A DNA stretch of 64,000 nucleotides, taken from the NCBI RefSeq assembly GCF_000455345.1, contig NZ_HG315690.1, positions 1,377,742 to 1,441,741 of the forward strand, read 5' to 3'. The stretch's first letter is position 1; each line of letters begins with the position of its first letter. The translations under genes and the position numbers were made by a program. The notes beneath the pieces were generated by a model, which did not search any database, was not told the origin of the DNA, and saw only the letters and a list, made by a program, of their open reading frames with translations. The stretch is from Halopiger goleimassiliensis. GTDB lineage: Archaea > Halobacteriota > Halobacteria > Halobacteriales > Natrialbaceae. Positions 51,366 through 62,287 of this stretch are shown here, in pieces.

Positions 51366-51682
51366 CGTTCGTTCGCTGTCGACCTGCGATTGCGTCGACG
51401 ATGCTGCGTGACCATACTACCAGTTCGATGGATGAACTCGGTTAGCAGCGCTTCAGTATTCCGGCCATTTAGTTGAACGAATTTCATATTCTCGGCAGCA
51501 TGACGACGAACACACCAAATACGCCCCCACATAAGAAATATATTAAACGTCCGGCCAGGAAAGCGAAAGCGGTCCGGTCGGAGTGGCGGACGAACCGTCC
51601 CGTATCGACACCGGTCGTACCCTCGAGTCGGCGATACGTTACTACAAAGTATTAGTTAGATCGGTCAAATGCTCTACTCAGT
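51366..51682. other. 317-bp spacer ahead of the BasB-like and V4R-like genes
   Basis: A divergent promoter region. It contains A/T-rich TAAGAAATATATTAAAC at about 51532-51548 and AGTATTAGTTAG at about 51648-51659, the latter 23-34 bp ahead of the ATG at 51683 and so the probable TATA box of that gene. A 60-aa basic frame at 51473-51655 (Lys/Arg/Thr/Pro-rich) has no recognisable family, and I regard it as doubtful. Confidence 0.5.
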
Positions 51683-52336
51683 ATGGCTACACTCGCGACG
51701 GTGCTCATCAACACGTCCTGGTTCAAGCGACTGATCGGCCGGTCCGACGACGATCCGGAGTCCGACGACGAGCCCCCCGAGGTGGCGGACCGAATCGGGT
51801 GGAAAGGATCGCTCGAGGACGCGGAGGTGATCGGGCGAAGCCCGCTCTCGTACGTCGCAGCGGGCGAATCGGTGTCGTCGTTCGTTGGCAAAGAGATCTC
51901 CAGCAAACTCGCCCACTACGGCCTCGAGGAGATCGAACCGGAGGAGTGGTATCCCCTGGCGATCCCGCTGGCCATGCTGTACGACATGCGCGACGAGTAC
52001 GGCGACGTCAGAATGCGAAACATGGGGCAGAACGTCCCCCAACACGTCGAGTTCCCGCCGGAACTGTCGGCGGTCGACGACGCCCTCCGGGCGATCGATC
52101 AGGCCTATCACCAGAACCACCGCGGCGAGGAAATCGGCTTCTACGAGTTCGAAACGACCGGCGAGACGGAAGGCGTCATGACCTGCGAGACGCCCTACCC
52201 CTGTGAGTTCGACAAGGGACTCATCAAAGGCGTCGCAAAGAAGTTCGCCGACAATCCCGTCCAGGTCGAGGAGATCGGCGACAGCTGTCGGAAAGAGGGC
52301 GATTACCGCTGTGAGTACCGCGTTAACTGGTTCTGA
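51683..52336 (+). CDS. V4R-like small-molecule-binding protein
   Basis: A 217-aa protein with an acidic N-terminal linker (RSDDDPESDDEPPEV) and a conserved C-terminal part (from about residue 60). The end PYPCEFDKGLIKGVAKKF, VQVEEIGDSCRKEGDYRCEYRVNWF has the Cys and Arg/Gly pattern of 4-vinyl-reductase (V4R)-type sensor domains, which bind hydrophobic small molecules or metals. No DNA-binding domain is present. It is divergent from the BasB-like gene and convergent with the aldehyde dehydrogenase gene. Function is not known; the family call is tentative. Confidence 0.68.
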   Translation: MATLATVLINTSWFKRLIGRSDDDPESDDEPPEVADRIGWKGSLEDAEVIGRSPLSYVAAGESVSSFVGKEISSKLAHYGLEEIEPEEWYPLAIPLAMLYDMRDEYGDVRMRNMGQNVPQHVEFPPELSAVDDALRAIDQAYHQNHRGEEIGFYEFETTGETEGVMTCETPYPCEFDKGLIKGVAKKFADNPVQVEEIGDSCRKEGDYRCEYRVNWF

Positions 52337-52375
52337 ACGTCGCCGGTAACGCTGACTGTTCCGACCGCGACCCCG

Positions 52376-53884
52376 TCAGTACGGGTACTCCCGGGGTTCA
52401 CGCTGGACCGAGATCCACTTGGTCGTCGTCAGGATCTCCAGGATCCACTCGTCGTTGTACCGACCCATCCCCGACGCGCCGACGCCGCCGAACGGAACGT
52501 GTGGTTCGTCGTTCAGCGGCTGATCGTTGATATGAACCATTCCGGTCTCGAGGGCGTCGGCCACGTCGCGCGCTCGCTCGAGGTCCGTCGAGTGGACCGA
52601 TCCCGAGAGGCCGTACTCGGTGTCGTTGGCGATCCGGATCGCCTCCTCGTCGCTTTCGAACGGGATGACCGGCGCGACCGGGCCGAAGTGTTCGTTACAG
52701 GCGACCGGCATGTCGGCACTGACGCCCGACAGCACCGTCGGCTCGACGAACAGGCCGTCGTGGTCACCGCCCGCCTCGATCGTCGCGCCCCGTTCGACCG
52801 ACTCCTCGAGGAAGCCGACGATCTTGTCACGCTGGCTCTCGTTGATGACCGGCCCGACGAGGGACCCCTCCTCGAGCGGATCGCCGATGGGGAGCGAAGC
52901 GGCACGGTCGGCCAGTCCGGCCACGTACTCGTCGTACAGCGACTCGTGGACCAGGTGGCGATTGATCGAGATACACTCCTGTCCCTGGTGGGTGAACGAG
53001 CCGAACGCGCCGGCGTCGATCGCCCGCTCGAGGTCGGCGTCCTCCAGGACGACGTGGGCGTTGTTCCCGCCGAGCTCGAGCGCGGGTTCCGTGTAGGAGC
53101 CGACGGCGTGCTGGCCGACGCGACGACCGATCTCCGAGGAGCCGGTGAAAGACATCACCGAAGGGGTCGGATGGCCGGAGAAGTGGTCCCCGATCTCGTC
53201 GCCGTAGCCGGGCACGACGTTCAACACGCCGTCGGGCAGCCCGGCCTCCTCGAAGACCTTCGCGAGGACGAGCCCGCCCGTCACCGGGGTATGCTCGTCG
53301 GGCTTGATCACGACGCTGTTACCGAGCGCGAGGGCGGGGGCGACGACGCGACTGGTGAGGTACAGCGGGAAGTTCCAGGGGGTGATGACCCCGACGACGC
53401 CCGCCGGTTCGCGTACCACCAAGTTCTCCTTGCCCGGCGTGACCGACTGTTTGTGTCGACCGCTGGCCCGCATCGCCAGTCCGGCACCGACGTCGATCGT
53501 CCCCTGTGCGAGCTGGATCTCGAAGTCGGCTTTCAACTGCACGCCACCGCACTCGAGTGCGAACAGCGTCGCGAGGTCGTCCGCGTACGAACCCAGCAGG
53601 TCGCCGGCCTCGGAGACGATCGCCGCACGCTCCTGGGGCGGTCGCTTGGCCCACTCCTCCTGGGCCGTTTCCGCGACCGCGAACGCCTCGTCGACGTCGT
53701 CCTCGGTCGCGTGGGGAACCGTCGTCACTGTCGATCGCGTCGCGGGGTCCTCGACCGGGATGGCGTCCCGGTCACCGCCAGCCACCCACTCCCCGTCGAG
53801 ATACAGCGCGTTCCAGCCGGCTTCCGGCGCGATCTCGAGGGCGTCTACGTCATCCCGTTCGACGAACGAATCGATATTCGTCAT
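52376..53884 (-). CDS. NAD(P)-dependent aldehyde dehydrogenase
   Basis: A 502-aa enzyme of the ALDH superfamily that oxidises aldehydes to acids. Motifs: GVITPWNFPLYLTSRVVAPALALGNSVVIKPDEHTPVT (cofactor-binding), SFTGSSEIGRRVGQHA, catalytic Glu in LELGGNNAHVVLEDAD, nucleophile Cys304 in HQGQECISINRHLV, and PFGGVGASGMGRYNDEWIL near the end. It is closest in pattern to benzaldehyde/vanillin dehydrogenases, but the substrate is unknown. ATG 53884 (MTNIDSF) is the likely start, with minus-strand AATGAATATACGG at about 53905-53917 as TATA box. It lies between nusA and rps12, outside their usual order. Confidence 0.93.
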   Translation of the reverse strand: MTNIDSFVERDDVDALEIAPEAGWNALYLDGEWVAGGDRDAIPVEDPATRSTVTTVPHATEDDVDEAFAVAETAQEEWAKRPPQERAAIVSEAGDLLGSYADDLATLFALECGGVQLKADFEIQLAQGTIDVGAGLAMRASGRHKQSVTPGKENLVVREPAGVVGVITPWNFPLYLTSRVVAPALALGNSVVIKPDEHTPVTGGLVLAKVFEEAGLPDGVLNVVPGYGDEIGDHFSGHPTPSVMSFTGSSEIGRRVGQHAVGSYTEPALELGGNNAHVVLEDADLERAIDAGAFGSFTHQGQECISINRHLVHESLYDEYVAGLADRAASLPIGDPLEEGSLVGPVINESQRDKIVGFLEESVERGATIEAGGDHDGLFVEPTVLSGVSADMPVACNEHFGPVAPVIPFESDEEAIRIANDTEYGLSGSVHSTDLERARDVADALETGMVHINDQPLNDEPHVPFGGVGASGMGRYNDEWILEILTTTKWISVQREPREYPY

Positions 53885-54072
53885 ACGTAGCAACTCTCAC
53901 GGAATCCGTATATTCATTTGGTTCTGACCGAAAGCGCCGGAGGACTGGCGCTGGCACCACGCGACGCGTTCACTGCCGTCACGTCGACGCGAATGGGCCG
54001 TACGAACGGGAGCGAGCGACGAGGAACCAGAAGGGACGAAGAAAACCGATCCACTGCGCCCGATTAGGGCGG

Positions 54073-54531
54073 TCAGATCAACTGTACGTCGTCGATGTCG
54101 AAGTGCCGATCGGCGAGTTCACGGGCGGTTTCGATCGTCCGCCCGTTCGAGCCGATAGCGACGCCGCGGTCCTGGTCGGCGACTTCGACGTAGGCGACGG
54201 TGTCCTCGTTCTCGCTGATGGTCACGTTGTAGACGGCCGCCGGCGCGAGCGCGTTCGCGACGAACGTCTCGGGATCGTCGGCGGCTTCGACGAGTCGTAC
54301 CGGCATCTCGACGCGATCCTCGAAGCGGGTGACCGTCCGTCCGCCGGGGCCGATCGCTTCCCCCATCTCCCCGCTCGCGACGACGACGATCAGCCGTTCG
54401 TCGGCGTCAACGTCGGCGTCAGCGTCGGTACCGTCGACAGACTCGAGGAGACAGTCGATCCCTGTCGCCCCCGTTACCTCCTCGAACAGCGCGAGCTGGC
54501 GACGGGCCTCGTCGTCGAGGGAGACGGGCAT
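54073..54531 (-). CDS. nusA: archaeal transcription elongation factor NusA
   Basis: A 152-aa protein of two KH RNA-binding domains. Each has a GxxG loop: AIGPGGRTVTRFEDRV in the first and AIGSNGRTIETARELA in the second. The S1 domain and N-terminal domain of bacterial NusA are missing, which is normal for archaea. An acidic 15-residue insert (ESVDGTDADADVDADE) is within the first KH domain. It is 3 bp downstream of rpoA2 and co-directional with the polymerase genes. Confidence 0.95.
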   Translation of the reverse strand: MPVSLDDEARRQLALFEEVTGATGIDCLLESVDGTDADADVDADERLIVVVASGEMGEAIGPGGRTVTRFEDRVEMPVRLVEAADDPETFVANALAPAAVYNVTISENEDTVAYVEVADQDRGVAIGSNGRTIETARELADRHFDIDDVQLI

Positions 54532-54534
54532 CGA

Positions 54535-55728
54535 TCAGTCGGCCTGGCTGCTGGGACCCGTCGACCCCATCCGCAGGTCGACGTCGCCGGTGCCGAGCTT
54601 GATCGGCTTGCCGACGATCACGTTCTCCGTGACGCCCTGCAGTTCGTCGACCTCGCCGTGGATGGCGGCGTTGAGCAGGTGGTTGACCGTCACCTCGAAC
54701 GCCGCACGAGCGAGCACCGAGTCCTTCGAGCCGGAGATGCCGTGGCGGCCGATCGACTCGATCTCGCCGTTGTTGGTCATGATGTCCGCGACGAGCATGA
54801 GGTGACGAACGTTGACGTCGTCCAGGCCCTGTTCGGCCAGCGTGTTGTTCGTCTCCTCGATGATCGCCTCGCGGGCGGCCTCGACGCCCAGGTTGCGGTA
54901 GATCTCGTGGATGTTGTTACACGTGGTCCGGGAGGCGTCGACGCCCTCGATCTCGAGCACGTCGCCGAAGGCCGAGCCCTCGGTGTAGAGGACGAACTCC
55001 TCGCTGCCGTCGTCCATCTCCTCGCGGCGGATGACGACCCGGGAGATGTCCTCGATGCCCTTGAACGTGATGTCGCGTAGCTCCTCGACGAGTTGCAGAA
55101 GGTCGCGATACGAGGGTTCCTCGGGGCCGAACTCGATCTGAGTTCCCTGCTGGACGGTGTCGACGCCGAGGTGGTCCTCGATCGTCTCGGCGACCTCCTC
55201 GGGCTCGATCATCCGCTCGGTGAGGGTGTCCTCGTTGAGCGCGATCTGGACGCGCATGTCCGCGACGTTCGTCGAGACGTCGCCCAGCGCGAGGATCTTG
55301 GTGGCCTCGATCTTCCAGACGACCTCGTGGGCCTTCTCGCGCTCGGTGGCGTACTCGTCCTCGAGGTGGACGGTCATCATCGGCGTGTCCGGGGTCTTCC
55401 GGGCGTCGACCAGCTCGATCAGCCGGGGCAGGCCCTGGGTGACGTCGATCTCCGCCACGCCGGCGTAGTGGAACGTGTTCATCGTCAGCTGCGTCCCCGG
55501 TTCGCCGATCGACTGCGCGGAGACGGTCCCGACGGGGTCGAGTGGATCGACCCGGGTGTCGACGTAGCGCGTCTCGACCGCTTTCGCGAGTTCGTCGGCG
55601 TCCTCGACGGTCGCGTCCTCGCGGCTCTCGAGTTCCTCGTAGACCTCGTCCTTGAGCCGCCGGGGGAGGTCGGCGTCCTCCACGACGGCGATCATGTCGT
55701 CGGTGACGTCGTAGTCGACCTCAGTCAT
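54535..55728 (-). CDS. rpoA2: RNA polymerase subunit A''
   Basis: A 397-aa protein holding the C-terminal part of the largest RNAP subunit, including the trigger-loop region ([25 protein letters not shown]) and the jaw/clamp parts ([28 protein letters not shown]). In archaea the largest subunit is split into A' and A''. The gene begins inside the end of rpoA1 (an 8-bp overlap, 55721-55728), implying translational coupling. It ends 3 bp ahead of nusA. Confidence 0.98.
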   Translation of the reverse strand: MTEVDYDVTDDMIAVVEDADLPRRLKDEVYEELESREDATVEDADELAKAVETRYVDTRVDPLDPVGTVSAQSIGEPGTQLTMNTFHYAGVAEIDVTQGLPRLIELVDARKTPDTPMMTVHLEDEYATEREKAHEVVWKIEATKILALGDVSTNVADMRVQIALNEDTLTERMIEPEEVAETIEDHLGVDTVQQGTQIEFGPEEPSYRDLLQLVEELRDITFKGIEDISRVVIRREEMDDGSEEFVLYTEGSAFGDVLEIEGVDASRTTCNNIHEIYRNLGVEAAREAIIEETNNTLAEQGLDDVNVRHLMLVADIMTNNGEIESIGRHGISGSKDSVLARAAFEVTVNHLLNAAIHGEVDELQGVTENVIVGKPIKLGTGDVDLRMGSTGPSSQAD

Positions 55729-58645
55729 CGGAGGTCACCTCCGGACCGTCGACGGAGAGGCGATCGTCGGCGTGCTCGGAGAGGTTCGTCGGCCGCGGCC
55801 GCCGGCCGAGGAACTCCTGTTTCTCCTCCTCGGAGTCGAACTCCGAGTCGAGGACGCGATCCGCGATGTGGGCGACGTCGATGTCGTTGTCGTCGCCCGA
55901 GGAGACCTTGACCGGCGAGGTGCCGTCCTCGCCGAACTCGAACTGGACGATCGTATCGGACGTATCGCGGACCGTGCCGTCGTACTGGGTCTCGAGTTCC
56001 GACAGCGCGTTGATCAGGCGACGCTGCAGGTAACCGGACTTCGACGTTCGGACTGCGGTGTCGACCAGCCCCTCGCGGCCACCCATCGCGTGGAAGAAGA
56101 ACTCCCGCGGCGTCAGACCGCTCGTGTAGGAGTTCTCGACGAAGCCGTGGGCCTCCGCGGAGAGGTCGTTCTCCTTGTAGTGGGAGAGAGTGCGGTTCTC
56201 GTAGCCGCGGTTGATGCGCTCGCCGCGAACCGCCTGCTGGCCGACGCAGCCGGCCATCTGGGTCAGGTTCAGCATCGAGCCACGCGCCCCGGATTCGGCC
56301 ATGACGACCGCCGGGTTCTCGTCCGTGAAGTGCTCGTCGGCGATGTTCCCGGCGTTGTCACGTGCCCGCGAGAGCGTCTGCATGATCTTCATCTCGAGGG
56401 TCTCGTCGATCGTCCGGCCGGGCAGGGTCTCGAGTTCGCCGCGTTCGTAGGCCTCGATGAGTTCCTGGACGCGGTCGTAGGCGTCGTCGATCGTCTCGTC
56501 GATGCGCTCCTGGGCCTCCGTCGGGATCGTCTCGTCGTCGATCCCGATCGAGAAGCCGAAGTGCATGATCGAGCGCATCGCCAGCGACGCGACCTCGTTG
56601 ATGAAGATCCGGGCGCGGGTCTTGCCGTAGATCTTCGTGATCGTGTCGACGATCTCGCCGCCGAACTCGCCGACCTCGTCCTCGGCGATGGTCCCCTCGA
56701 CGAGCTGGCCGTCCTCGATGACGACCTGCTCGCCGACGGTGCCCGTGAACTCGAGGTTCAGGTCGTCGGGCAGCAGCTCCGAGAAGACGTCGTAGCCGGT
56801 CCAGAACGGCTCGCCTTCGTCGTCGATGCCGCTGGGTTCGGGCAGTTCGTCGATCCGGGTCGCCCGCAGCAGGTCCAGCGCCTGCGTCTCGTTGAATCGG
56901 GGGTTGTTGTGGGTCAGGAGGTAGGTCCCGGAGATGTGGTCTTGGATGGCCCCGATGATGTTCTCGCCGAAGCGCGGCGAGAGGATCTGCTCCTGGACGC
57001 GCATGAGCACGCGGGCCTCCGCGCGGGCCTCCTCGTTCTGGAGCGCGTGCATGTTCATCTCGTCGCCGTCGAAGTCGGCGTTGTACGGCGGACAGACGAC
57101 GGTGTTCAGGCGGAAGGTCTTGTACGGCATGACCACGACCTCGTGGGCCATGATCGACATCCGGTGCAGCGACGGCTGGCGGTTGAAGATGACGATGTCG
57201 CCGTCGACGAGGTGGCGGTTGACCTCCCAGCCGGCCTCGACCTTCTCCGCGAGCTGTTCGCAGTTCTTCTCGGTCACCTTCAGCCGGCGTCCGTCCGGCC
57301 GGCGGACGTAGTTCGCGCCGGGGTGGGCCTCGGGCCCGTTCGCCACGTAGCGGCGGGCCTCCTCTAAGTTGCGCTCGGTGACGTTCATCGTCTGGGTCAT
57401 CTCCTTGGCCACGCGGTCCGGAACGCCGACCTCGTTCAGCGAGAGGGTCGGGTCCGGCGAGATGACGGTACGCGCGGAGAAGTTGACGCGCTTCCCGGAC
57501 AGCGAGCCGCGGAAACGCCCCTCCTTGCCCTTCAGCCGCTGGGAGAGGGTCTTGAGCGGTCGCCCGGAGCGGTGCCGGGCCGGCGGCGTCCCCGAGATCT
57601 CGTTGTCCATGAAGGTGGTGACGTGGTACTGGAGCAGTTCCCAGAGGTCCTCGATGATCAGTTGCGGCGCGCCGGCCTCGCGGTTCTCCATGAACCGCTG
57701 GTTGATCCGGATGATGTCGACCAGCTTGTGGGTGAGGTCGTCCTCGGATCGCTGGCCGTTGTCGAGCGTGATCGAGGGCCGCGCGGTGACCGGCGGCACC
57801 GGCAGCACCGTCAGGATCATCCACTCGGGACGGGAGCGCTCGGGGTCGATGCCCAGCACTTCGATGTCCTCGTCCGGGATGTCCTCGAACCAGTCCCGAA
57901 TATCGGAGGGCATCAGCTTGTTCGTGTCCTCCTCGGTCAGGTCGATGTCCAGGGCCTTCTCGATGGCCTTGCGCTGGCTCTCGCGCGGGCGGAACGACCC
58001 CGAGAGGATCTCGTTGATCCGCCCGAGGTCGATGTCGGTCTCCTCGGCGAGTTCGTCCGGCGACATCCGCTCGCCGTCCTCGCCGCCCTGCATCGCGCCG
58101 GCGATCCGCTGGGAGTACTCGCTCGTGAGGACCTGCTGGACCTCGTAGTAGGTGGTCGGCTTCTCGTGGTCGATGTCGTACTGGATCTCGCCACAGAAGG
58201 GACAGCGATCCTTCTTGCGGGCCTGTCGGATCGCGGCCTTCGTGACGTCGTTCAGGTCGCGTCCGAGTTTCCGCGTCTGGTCGATCTGTTCGCGGAACTC
58301 GACGCGCTCGTCCTCCGTGAGCAGGAGTCGGGAACACTCCCGACAGGTACCGCGCAGGAGGCGGCGAATGAGCTTCGTGAAGCCGACGTGGATGACCGGC
58401 GCGGCCAGTTCGATGTGCCCGAAGTGGCCGTTACACGAGCCGGAGTGTTTGCCGCAGGTCTTGCACTCGAGCCCCGGATCGATCACGCCCAGACGCGGGT
58501 CCATCAGCCCCATGTCGATGGGGAACCCGTCGTCGTCGTAGGTGTCGGCGGTGATGATCTTCGTCGCGCTCATCTCCCGATACTCCTCGGGCTCCATGAG
58601 CCCGAAGTTGATCTTCCCGATGTCTTTTGGTGTGTTGTTTCGCAT
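55721..58645 (-). CDS. rpoA1: RNA polymerase subunit A'
   Basis: A 974-aa large catalytic subunit of RNA polymerase. The N-terminal zinc sites [21 protein letters not shown] and CRECSRLLL / CPFCGEIQ lie in the clamp. The active-site Mg2+ motif is [19 protein letters not shown]. The [14 protein letters not shown]-type motif ([12 protein letters not shown]) and the bridge-helix region ([23 protein letters not shown]) are intact. It is preceded 3 bp away by rpoB1 and overlaps rpoA2. The residue length is normal for halophiles, with acidic inserts. Confidence 0.98.
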   Translation of the reverse strand: MRNNTPKDIGKINFGLMEPEEYREMSATKIITADTYDDDGFPIDMGLMDPRLGVIDPGLECKTCGKHSGSCNGHFGHIELAAPVIHVGFTKLIRRLLRGTCRECSRLLLTEDERVEFREQIDQTRKLGRDLNDVTKAAIRQARKKDRCPFCGEIQYDIDHEKPTTYYEVQQVLTSEYSQRIAGAMQGGEDGERMSPDELAEETDIDLGRINEILSGSFRPRESQRKAIEKALDIDLTEEDTNKLMPSDIRDWFEDIPDEDIEVLGIDPERSRPEWMILTVLPVPPVTARPSITLDNGQRSEDDLTHKLVDIIRINQRFMENREAGAPQLIIEDLWELLQYHVTTFMDNEISGTPPARHRSGRPLKTLSQRLKGKEGRFRGSLSGKRVNFSARTVISPDPTLSLNEVGVPDRVAKEMTQTMNVTERNLEEARRYVANGPEAHPGANYVRRPDGRRLKVTEKNCEQLAEKVEAGWEVNRHLVDGDIVIFNRQPSLHRMSIMAHEVVVMPYKTFRLNTVVCPPYNADFDGDEMNMHALQNEEARAEARVLMRVQEQILSPRFGENIIGAIQDHISGTYLLTHNNPRFNETQALDLLRATRIDELPEPSGIDDEGEPFWTGYDVFSELLPDDLNLEFTGTVGEQVVIEDGQLVEGTIAEDEVGEFGGEIVDTITKIYGKTRARIFINEVASLAMRSIMHFGFSIGIDDETIPTEAQERIDETIDDAYDRVQELIEAYERGELETLPGRTIDETLEMKIMQTLSRARDNAGNIADEHFTDENPAVVMAESGARGSMLNLTQMAGCVGQQAVRGERINRGYENRTLSHYKENDLSAEAHGFVENSYTSGLTPREFFFHAMGGREGLVDTAVRTSKSGYLQRRLINALSELETQYDGTVRDTSDTIVQFEFGEDGTSPVKVSSGDDNDIDVAHIADRVLDSEFDSEEEKQEFLGRRPRPTNLSEHADDRLSVDGPEVTSDD

Positions 58646-58648
58646 GCG

Positions 58649-60478
58649 TTAGACGGCGTCCTCGAGTTCCAGTCGTGGCGCGATACCCAGAGCCTTCATC
58701 TCGTCGAGCAACAGCTTGAACGCGTAGCTCATCTCGATCTCGTGGATGTCGGTCTCCTCGTCGCAGTTCGGACAGTAGACCCGGCGTTGCTCGACGTTCT
58801 CGACCGCGCTCATCCCACACTGCCCACAGATCGGGATGTACTCGCGGTCGGACTCGTCGAGCAGGCGCTCTTTGAGGGTCATCGCCGCGCCGTGGCCGAT
58901 GAAGACGTCCCGTTCCATCTCCCCGATACGGAGACCGCCCTCGCGGGCGCGACCCTCCGTCGGCTGGCGAGTCAGCACCTGCACCGGCCCACGCGAGCGG
59001 GCGTGCAGCTTGTTCGAGACCATGTGGTAGAGCTTCTGGTAGAAGATCACGCCCACGAAGATCTCGGCCTCGATCTTCTCGCCGGTGATGCCGGAGTACA
59101 TCGTCTCCTTGCCGGCCGAGTCGAAGCCGGCCTCCTCGAGGCCCTCGCGCAGCGCGGACTCGTCCTCGCCGAGGAACGGCGTGCCGTCGACGCGCCGGCC
59201 CTCGAGCGAGCCGAGTTTGCCGCCGATCATCTCGAGGATGTGCCCGACGGTCATCCGGGAAGGCAGGGCGTGGGGATTGAGCACGAGGTCCGGCACGACG
59301 CCGTCCTCGGTGAATGGCATGTCCTCCTGGGGAGCCAGGTGGCCGACGACGCCCTTCTGCCCGTGGCGGCTGGCGAACTTGTCCCCGAGTTCGGGGATGC
59401 GCTCGTCCCGAACGCTCACTTTCGAGAGTTTCGAGCCGTCCTCCCCCTCCATCAGCGTGACGGTGTCGACGACCCCGCTCTCACCGGAGCGCATCGTGAC
59501 CGACGTTTCCCGGCGCTTCTGGGGCGAGAGGCCGCCCATGTCGTCGGGTTCCTCGAGGAATCGCGGCGGGGAGGTCTTGCCCAGCAGGACGCTGTTCTCG
59601 TCGACCTCCGTCTCGGGGTTGACGAGGCCGTCCTCGTCGAGATGCGAGTAGGCTTCCTCGCCGCGGGCACCACGGACGTCCTGGGAGGGAATCTCGAAGC
59701 GGTCCTCCTGGCCGCCTGGGTAGCGCCGTTCCTCGCCCTCGTAGGTCCGGAAGAAGTGCGAGCGGGCGAGCGCACGCTCGACGCTGGCCTTGTTCATGAC
59801 CAGCGCGTCCTCGATGTTGAACCCCTCGTAGCTCATCACGGCGACGACGAAGTTCTGGGCGGCTGGCCGGTCGTCGAAGCCGATCTGTTCGGTCGTCTGG
59901 GTCTTGACCATCGAGAGCTGCGGGTAGTGCAGCAGGTGCTGGCGCGTGTCCGGCCGGATCCGATAGTTGGCCGACGGCAGCCCCAGCGACTGCTTGATCA
60001 TCCCCGCCCCCATCGTAATGCGCGGGCTGGCGTTGTGCTCGGGGTAGGGGATCATCCCCGCACCGATCCCGAAGATCAGCGACGGGTCGATCTCGAGGTG
60101 CGTGTGGTCCTCGGTGAGGTCCTCCTCGTCGACGGCCACGAGGATGTCCTCCTCCTCTTCGGCGTCGATGAACTCGACGTAGCCGTGGTCGACGAGGTCC
60201 TCGAACTCGAGGTCGCCGTTTTTGAGCGCCTCGATCTCCTCGTTGGAGATGCGCGGCTCGCCGTCCTCGACGACCAGGAGCGGCCGCCGGGCGCGGCCGG
60301 CGTCGGCGTTGATGATCACTTCGCGGGTGCGCTCTTTGACCGAGACGTTGACCATCTCGCTCACGTCGCCGATTCGTCGCGCTTCCCGGATCTGTTCGGC
60401 CAGTTCGTGCGGGTCGGGGTGGGTCCCGACCAGCGACCCGTTGACGTATACTTTGGCGTCTCGCTGTTGGCTGCTCAT
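58649..60478 (-). CDS. rpoB1: RNA polymerase subunit B'
   Basis: A 609-aa protein corresponding to the C-terminal half of the second-largest RNAP subunit. The conserved pattern includes [47 protein letters not shown], and the hybrid-binding and zinc region [24 protein letters not shown] near the end. In haloarchaea and many methanogens the B subunit is split into B'' (N) and B' (C); this is B'. It follows rpoB2 with a 3-bp gap and precedes rpoA1 by 3 bp. Confidence 0.98.
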   Translation of the reverse strand: MSSQQRDAKVYVNGSLVGTHPDPHELAEQIREARRIGDVSEMVNVSVKERTREVIINADAGRARRPLLVVEDGEPRISNEEIEALKNGDLEFEDLVDHGYVEFIDAEEEEDILVAVDEEDLTEDHTHLEIDPSLIFGIGAGMIPYPEHNASPRITMGAGMIKQSLGLPSANYRIRPDTRQHLLHYPQLSMVKTQTTEQIGFDDRPAAQNFVVAVMSYEGFNIEDALVMNKASVERALARSHFFRTYEGEERRYPGGQEDRFEIPSQDVRGARGEEAYSHLDEDGLVNPETEVDENSVLLGKTSPPRFLEEPDDMGGLSPQKRRETSVTMRSGESGVVDTVTLMEGEDGSKLSKVSVRDERIPELGDKFASRHGQKGVVGHLAPQEDMPFTEDGVVPDLVLNPHALPSRMTVGHILEMIGGKLGSLEGRRVDGTPFLGEDESALREGLEEAGFDSAGKETMYSGITGEKIEAEIFVGVIFYQKLYHMVSNKLHARSRGPVQVLTRQPTEGRAREGGLRIGEMERDVFIGHGAAMTLKERLLDESDREYIPICGQCGMSAVENVEQRRVYCPNCDEETDIHEIEMSYAFKLLLDEMKALGIAPRLELEDAV

Positions 60479-60481
60479 GGA

Positions 60482-62059
60482 TTAGTCGTCCGCTGGAGTC
60501 GATCGCTCGATGCCCTCGAGGCCCGGAATGCCCTCGACGCCCATCGATGCCAGTTCGCGTTTGAGTGCCTGTTCGTCCTCGATGTTCTGGGAGAGTTCCA
60601 TCGCCTGCGCGAAGTTCTTCACCAGCCCACAGTTGGGTCCCTCCGGCGTCTCGGAGGGACAGATGCGCCCCCACTGGGTCGCGTGGAGGTCCCGCGCCTC
60701 GAAGTGGGGCTGGCTGCGCGAGAGCGGACTGCGGAGACGACGGAGGTGCGAAAGCACGCCCATGAAGTCGGTCCGGTCCACGAGTTGGGAGACGCCCGAG
60801 CGGCCGCCCACCCAGTTGCCCGTCGCGATCGGGTGCTCTAAGCGCTCGGTCAGGACGTCCGACCGGACGACCGTCGAGACCGAGAGGTTACGATTCCGCA
60901 TGTTGGCGCGCTCGAGCTGGTACTTGACGTCCCGCGCGAGCTTGTTCAGCGCGGTCCGGAACAGGTCCTTCATCAGGTCGCCCGACACCTTGAGGCGCTT
61001 GTTGGCGTAGTGGTCCTTGTCGTCGGCCTCGCGCCGCCCCAGCGCGAGTTCGAAACAGGCCTCGGCCATCCGACAGAGGTAGTGAGCCTTGTTGATACGG
61101 ACGTCCTCCTCGGGAACCCCGTCCTCGTGGAGGTGCGGCAGGAGGTACCGGTCGATCACGTAGTTCGCACGCTTGAGCTGGTAGTTCTTGCCCTGGCCGG
61201 AGGCGACGCGCTTCCCGAGGGCCTCGATGGCCTCTTCCTCGGTCTGGACCTCTGCCTCCTCTAAGTTCTCGAGCATGTACTTGACGACCTCGGGATCGTT
61301 CGAGACCTTGTGGACGATCTCCTCGTCGCTCTCCAAGCCCAGTGCACGCACGAGCGTCACGAAGTTGATCGATCCGGAGACGGAGGGGAACGACACCTCG
61401 AGCAGACCGTCGCGGGTCCGTTCACAGAGCACCAAGGCCCGGTAGCCACGGCGCTGCGAGAAGGTCTTGGCGACCTGGATCTCGTCGCCGTACTTGGTGT
61501 CGTACTCGGCGAGGATCTTGTTGGGCGCGAGGTCCTCACTGGTCATCAGCACCCGCTCGGAGCCGTTGACGATGAAGTAGCCGCCGGGGTCGGCGGGGTC
61601 CTCGCCGATCTCGATGAGTTCCTCGTCGGAGAAGCCCGCGATGTTACACTTCTCCGATCCCACCATGATCGGCATCCGACCGATCTTCGTTTCCGTCGAG
61701 TCGACGACCCGCTCGTCGCCCTCCTCGCCCTTGACGATGCTCATCTCCATGAACACCGGCGCTGAGTAGGTAATGTTCCGGAGGCGGGCCTCCTGCGGGT
61801 AGAGCAGTTCCTCGGAGCCGTCGGCCTCGCGGACCCGCGGCGTCACGACGCGCACGTCGCCCAGTTCGACGTGTACGGGTTCTTCGCCTTCCTTGTCGCC
61901 GATGTCCGTGTCGATCGTCTCCTTCTCGTCGACGACCTCCTGCATCCCCCGGTTGAGGAAGGCGTTAAAGGAGCGGTAGTGGTGTTCGGCGAGCCGTTCC
62001 CTCGAGAAGTATTCGCGCGAAATTTCCCGTCGTTCGTCTCGGTCGAGTTCCATTGCCAT
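60482..62059 (-). CDS. rpoB2: RNA polymerase subunit B''
   Basis: A 525-aa protein corresponding to the N-terminal half of the second-largest RNAP subunit, including the lobe and protrusion. It opens MAMELDRDERREISREYFS and contains FIVNGSERVLMTSEDLAPNKIL, and the fork/rifampicin-type region WGRICPSETPEGPNCGLVKNFAQ. The end (PGLEGIERSTPADD) leads into rpoB1. The first ATG at 62059 is directly after the rpoH stop; a second ATG two codons later is an alternative. Co-transcription with rpoH is clear from the absence of a gap. Confidence 0.98.
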   Translation of the reverse strand: MAMELDRDERREISREYFSRERLAEHHYRSFNAFLNRGMQEVVDEKETIDTDIGDKEGEEPVHVELGDVRVVTPRVREADGSEELLYPQEARLRNITYSAPVFMEMSIVKGEEGDERVVDSTETKIGRMPIMVGSEKCNIAGFSDEELIEIGEDPADPGGYFIVNGSERVLMTSEDLAPNKILAEYDTKYGDEIQVAKTFSQRRGYRALVLCERTRDGLLEVSFPSVSGSINFVTLVRALGLESDEEIVHKVSNDPEVVKYMLENLEEAEVQTEEEAIEALGKRVASGQGKNYQLKRANYVIDRYLLPHLHEDGVPEEDVRINKAHYLCRMAEACFELALGRREADDKDHYANKRLKVSGDLMKDLFRTALNKLARDVKYQLERANMRNRNLSVSTVVRSDVLTERLEHPIATGNWVGGRSGVSQLVDRTDFMGVLSHLRRLRSPLSRSQPHFEARDLHATQWGRICPSETPEGPNCGLVKNFAQAMELSQNIEDEQALKRELASMGVEGIPGLEGIERSTPADD

Positions 62060-62287
62060 TTATTCCACCACGAGTCGGTATACGATCGCCTCGTCGGTCG
62101 TTCGCGAGTCTCGAACGATCTTCACCACGTCGCCGACCTCCGCCTCGTCCGGCAACGCGGGATCGGTACGTTTGATCTTCGGCAAGTCTGTGCGGTCGAT
62201 GTCGTACTCCGCGAGCACCTCCTCGAGTTCGTCTTCCTCGAGCAGGGTGTGCTCCGGAACGAGTTCGTGTTTGCTTACGTCTACCAT
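62060..62287 (-). CDS. rpoH: RNA polymerase subunit H
   Basis: A 75-aa subunit homologous to the C-terminal domain of eukaryotic RPB5. The pattern [29 protein letters not shown] followed by [42 protein letters not shown] is diagnostic. It is the first gene of the polymerase operon. On this strand an upstream AACGCTTAACTG at about 62372-62383 is a TATA-like element, which would give a leader of about 60 nt. Confidence 0.97.
   Translation of the reverse strand: MVDVSKHELVPEHTLLEEDELEEVLAEYDIDRTDLPKIKRTDPALPDEAEVGDVVKIVRDSRTTDEAIVYRLVVE

Noticed and set aside
51473-51655. 60-aa basic protein in the BasB/V4R spacer
   Set aside because: Composition and codon use differ from real genes around it, and the A/T-rich part looks like promoter DNA.
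55772-57367. 531-aa plus-strand frame over rpoA1
   Set aside because: Same reason: antisense shadow, no motif, polymerase gene is certain.
57572-60841. 1089-aa plus-strand frame over rpoA1/rpoB1/rpoB2
   Set aside because: It is an antisense shadow of RNA polymerase genes with biased, low-complexity composition.
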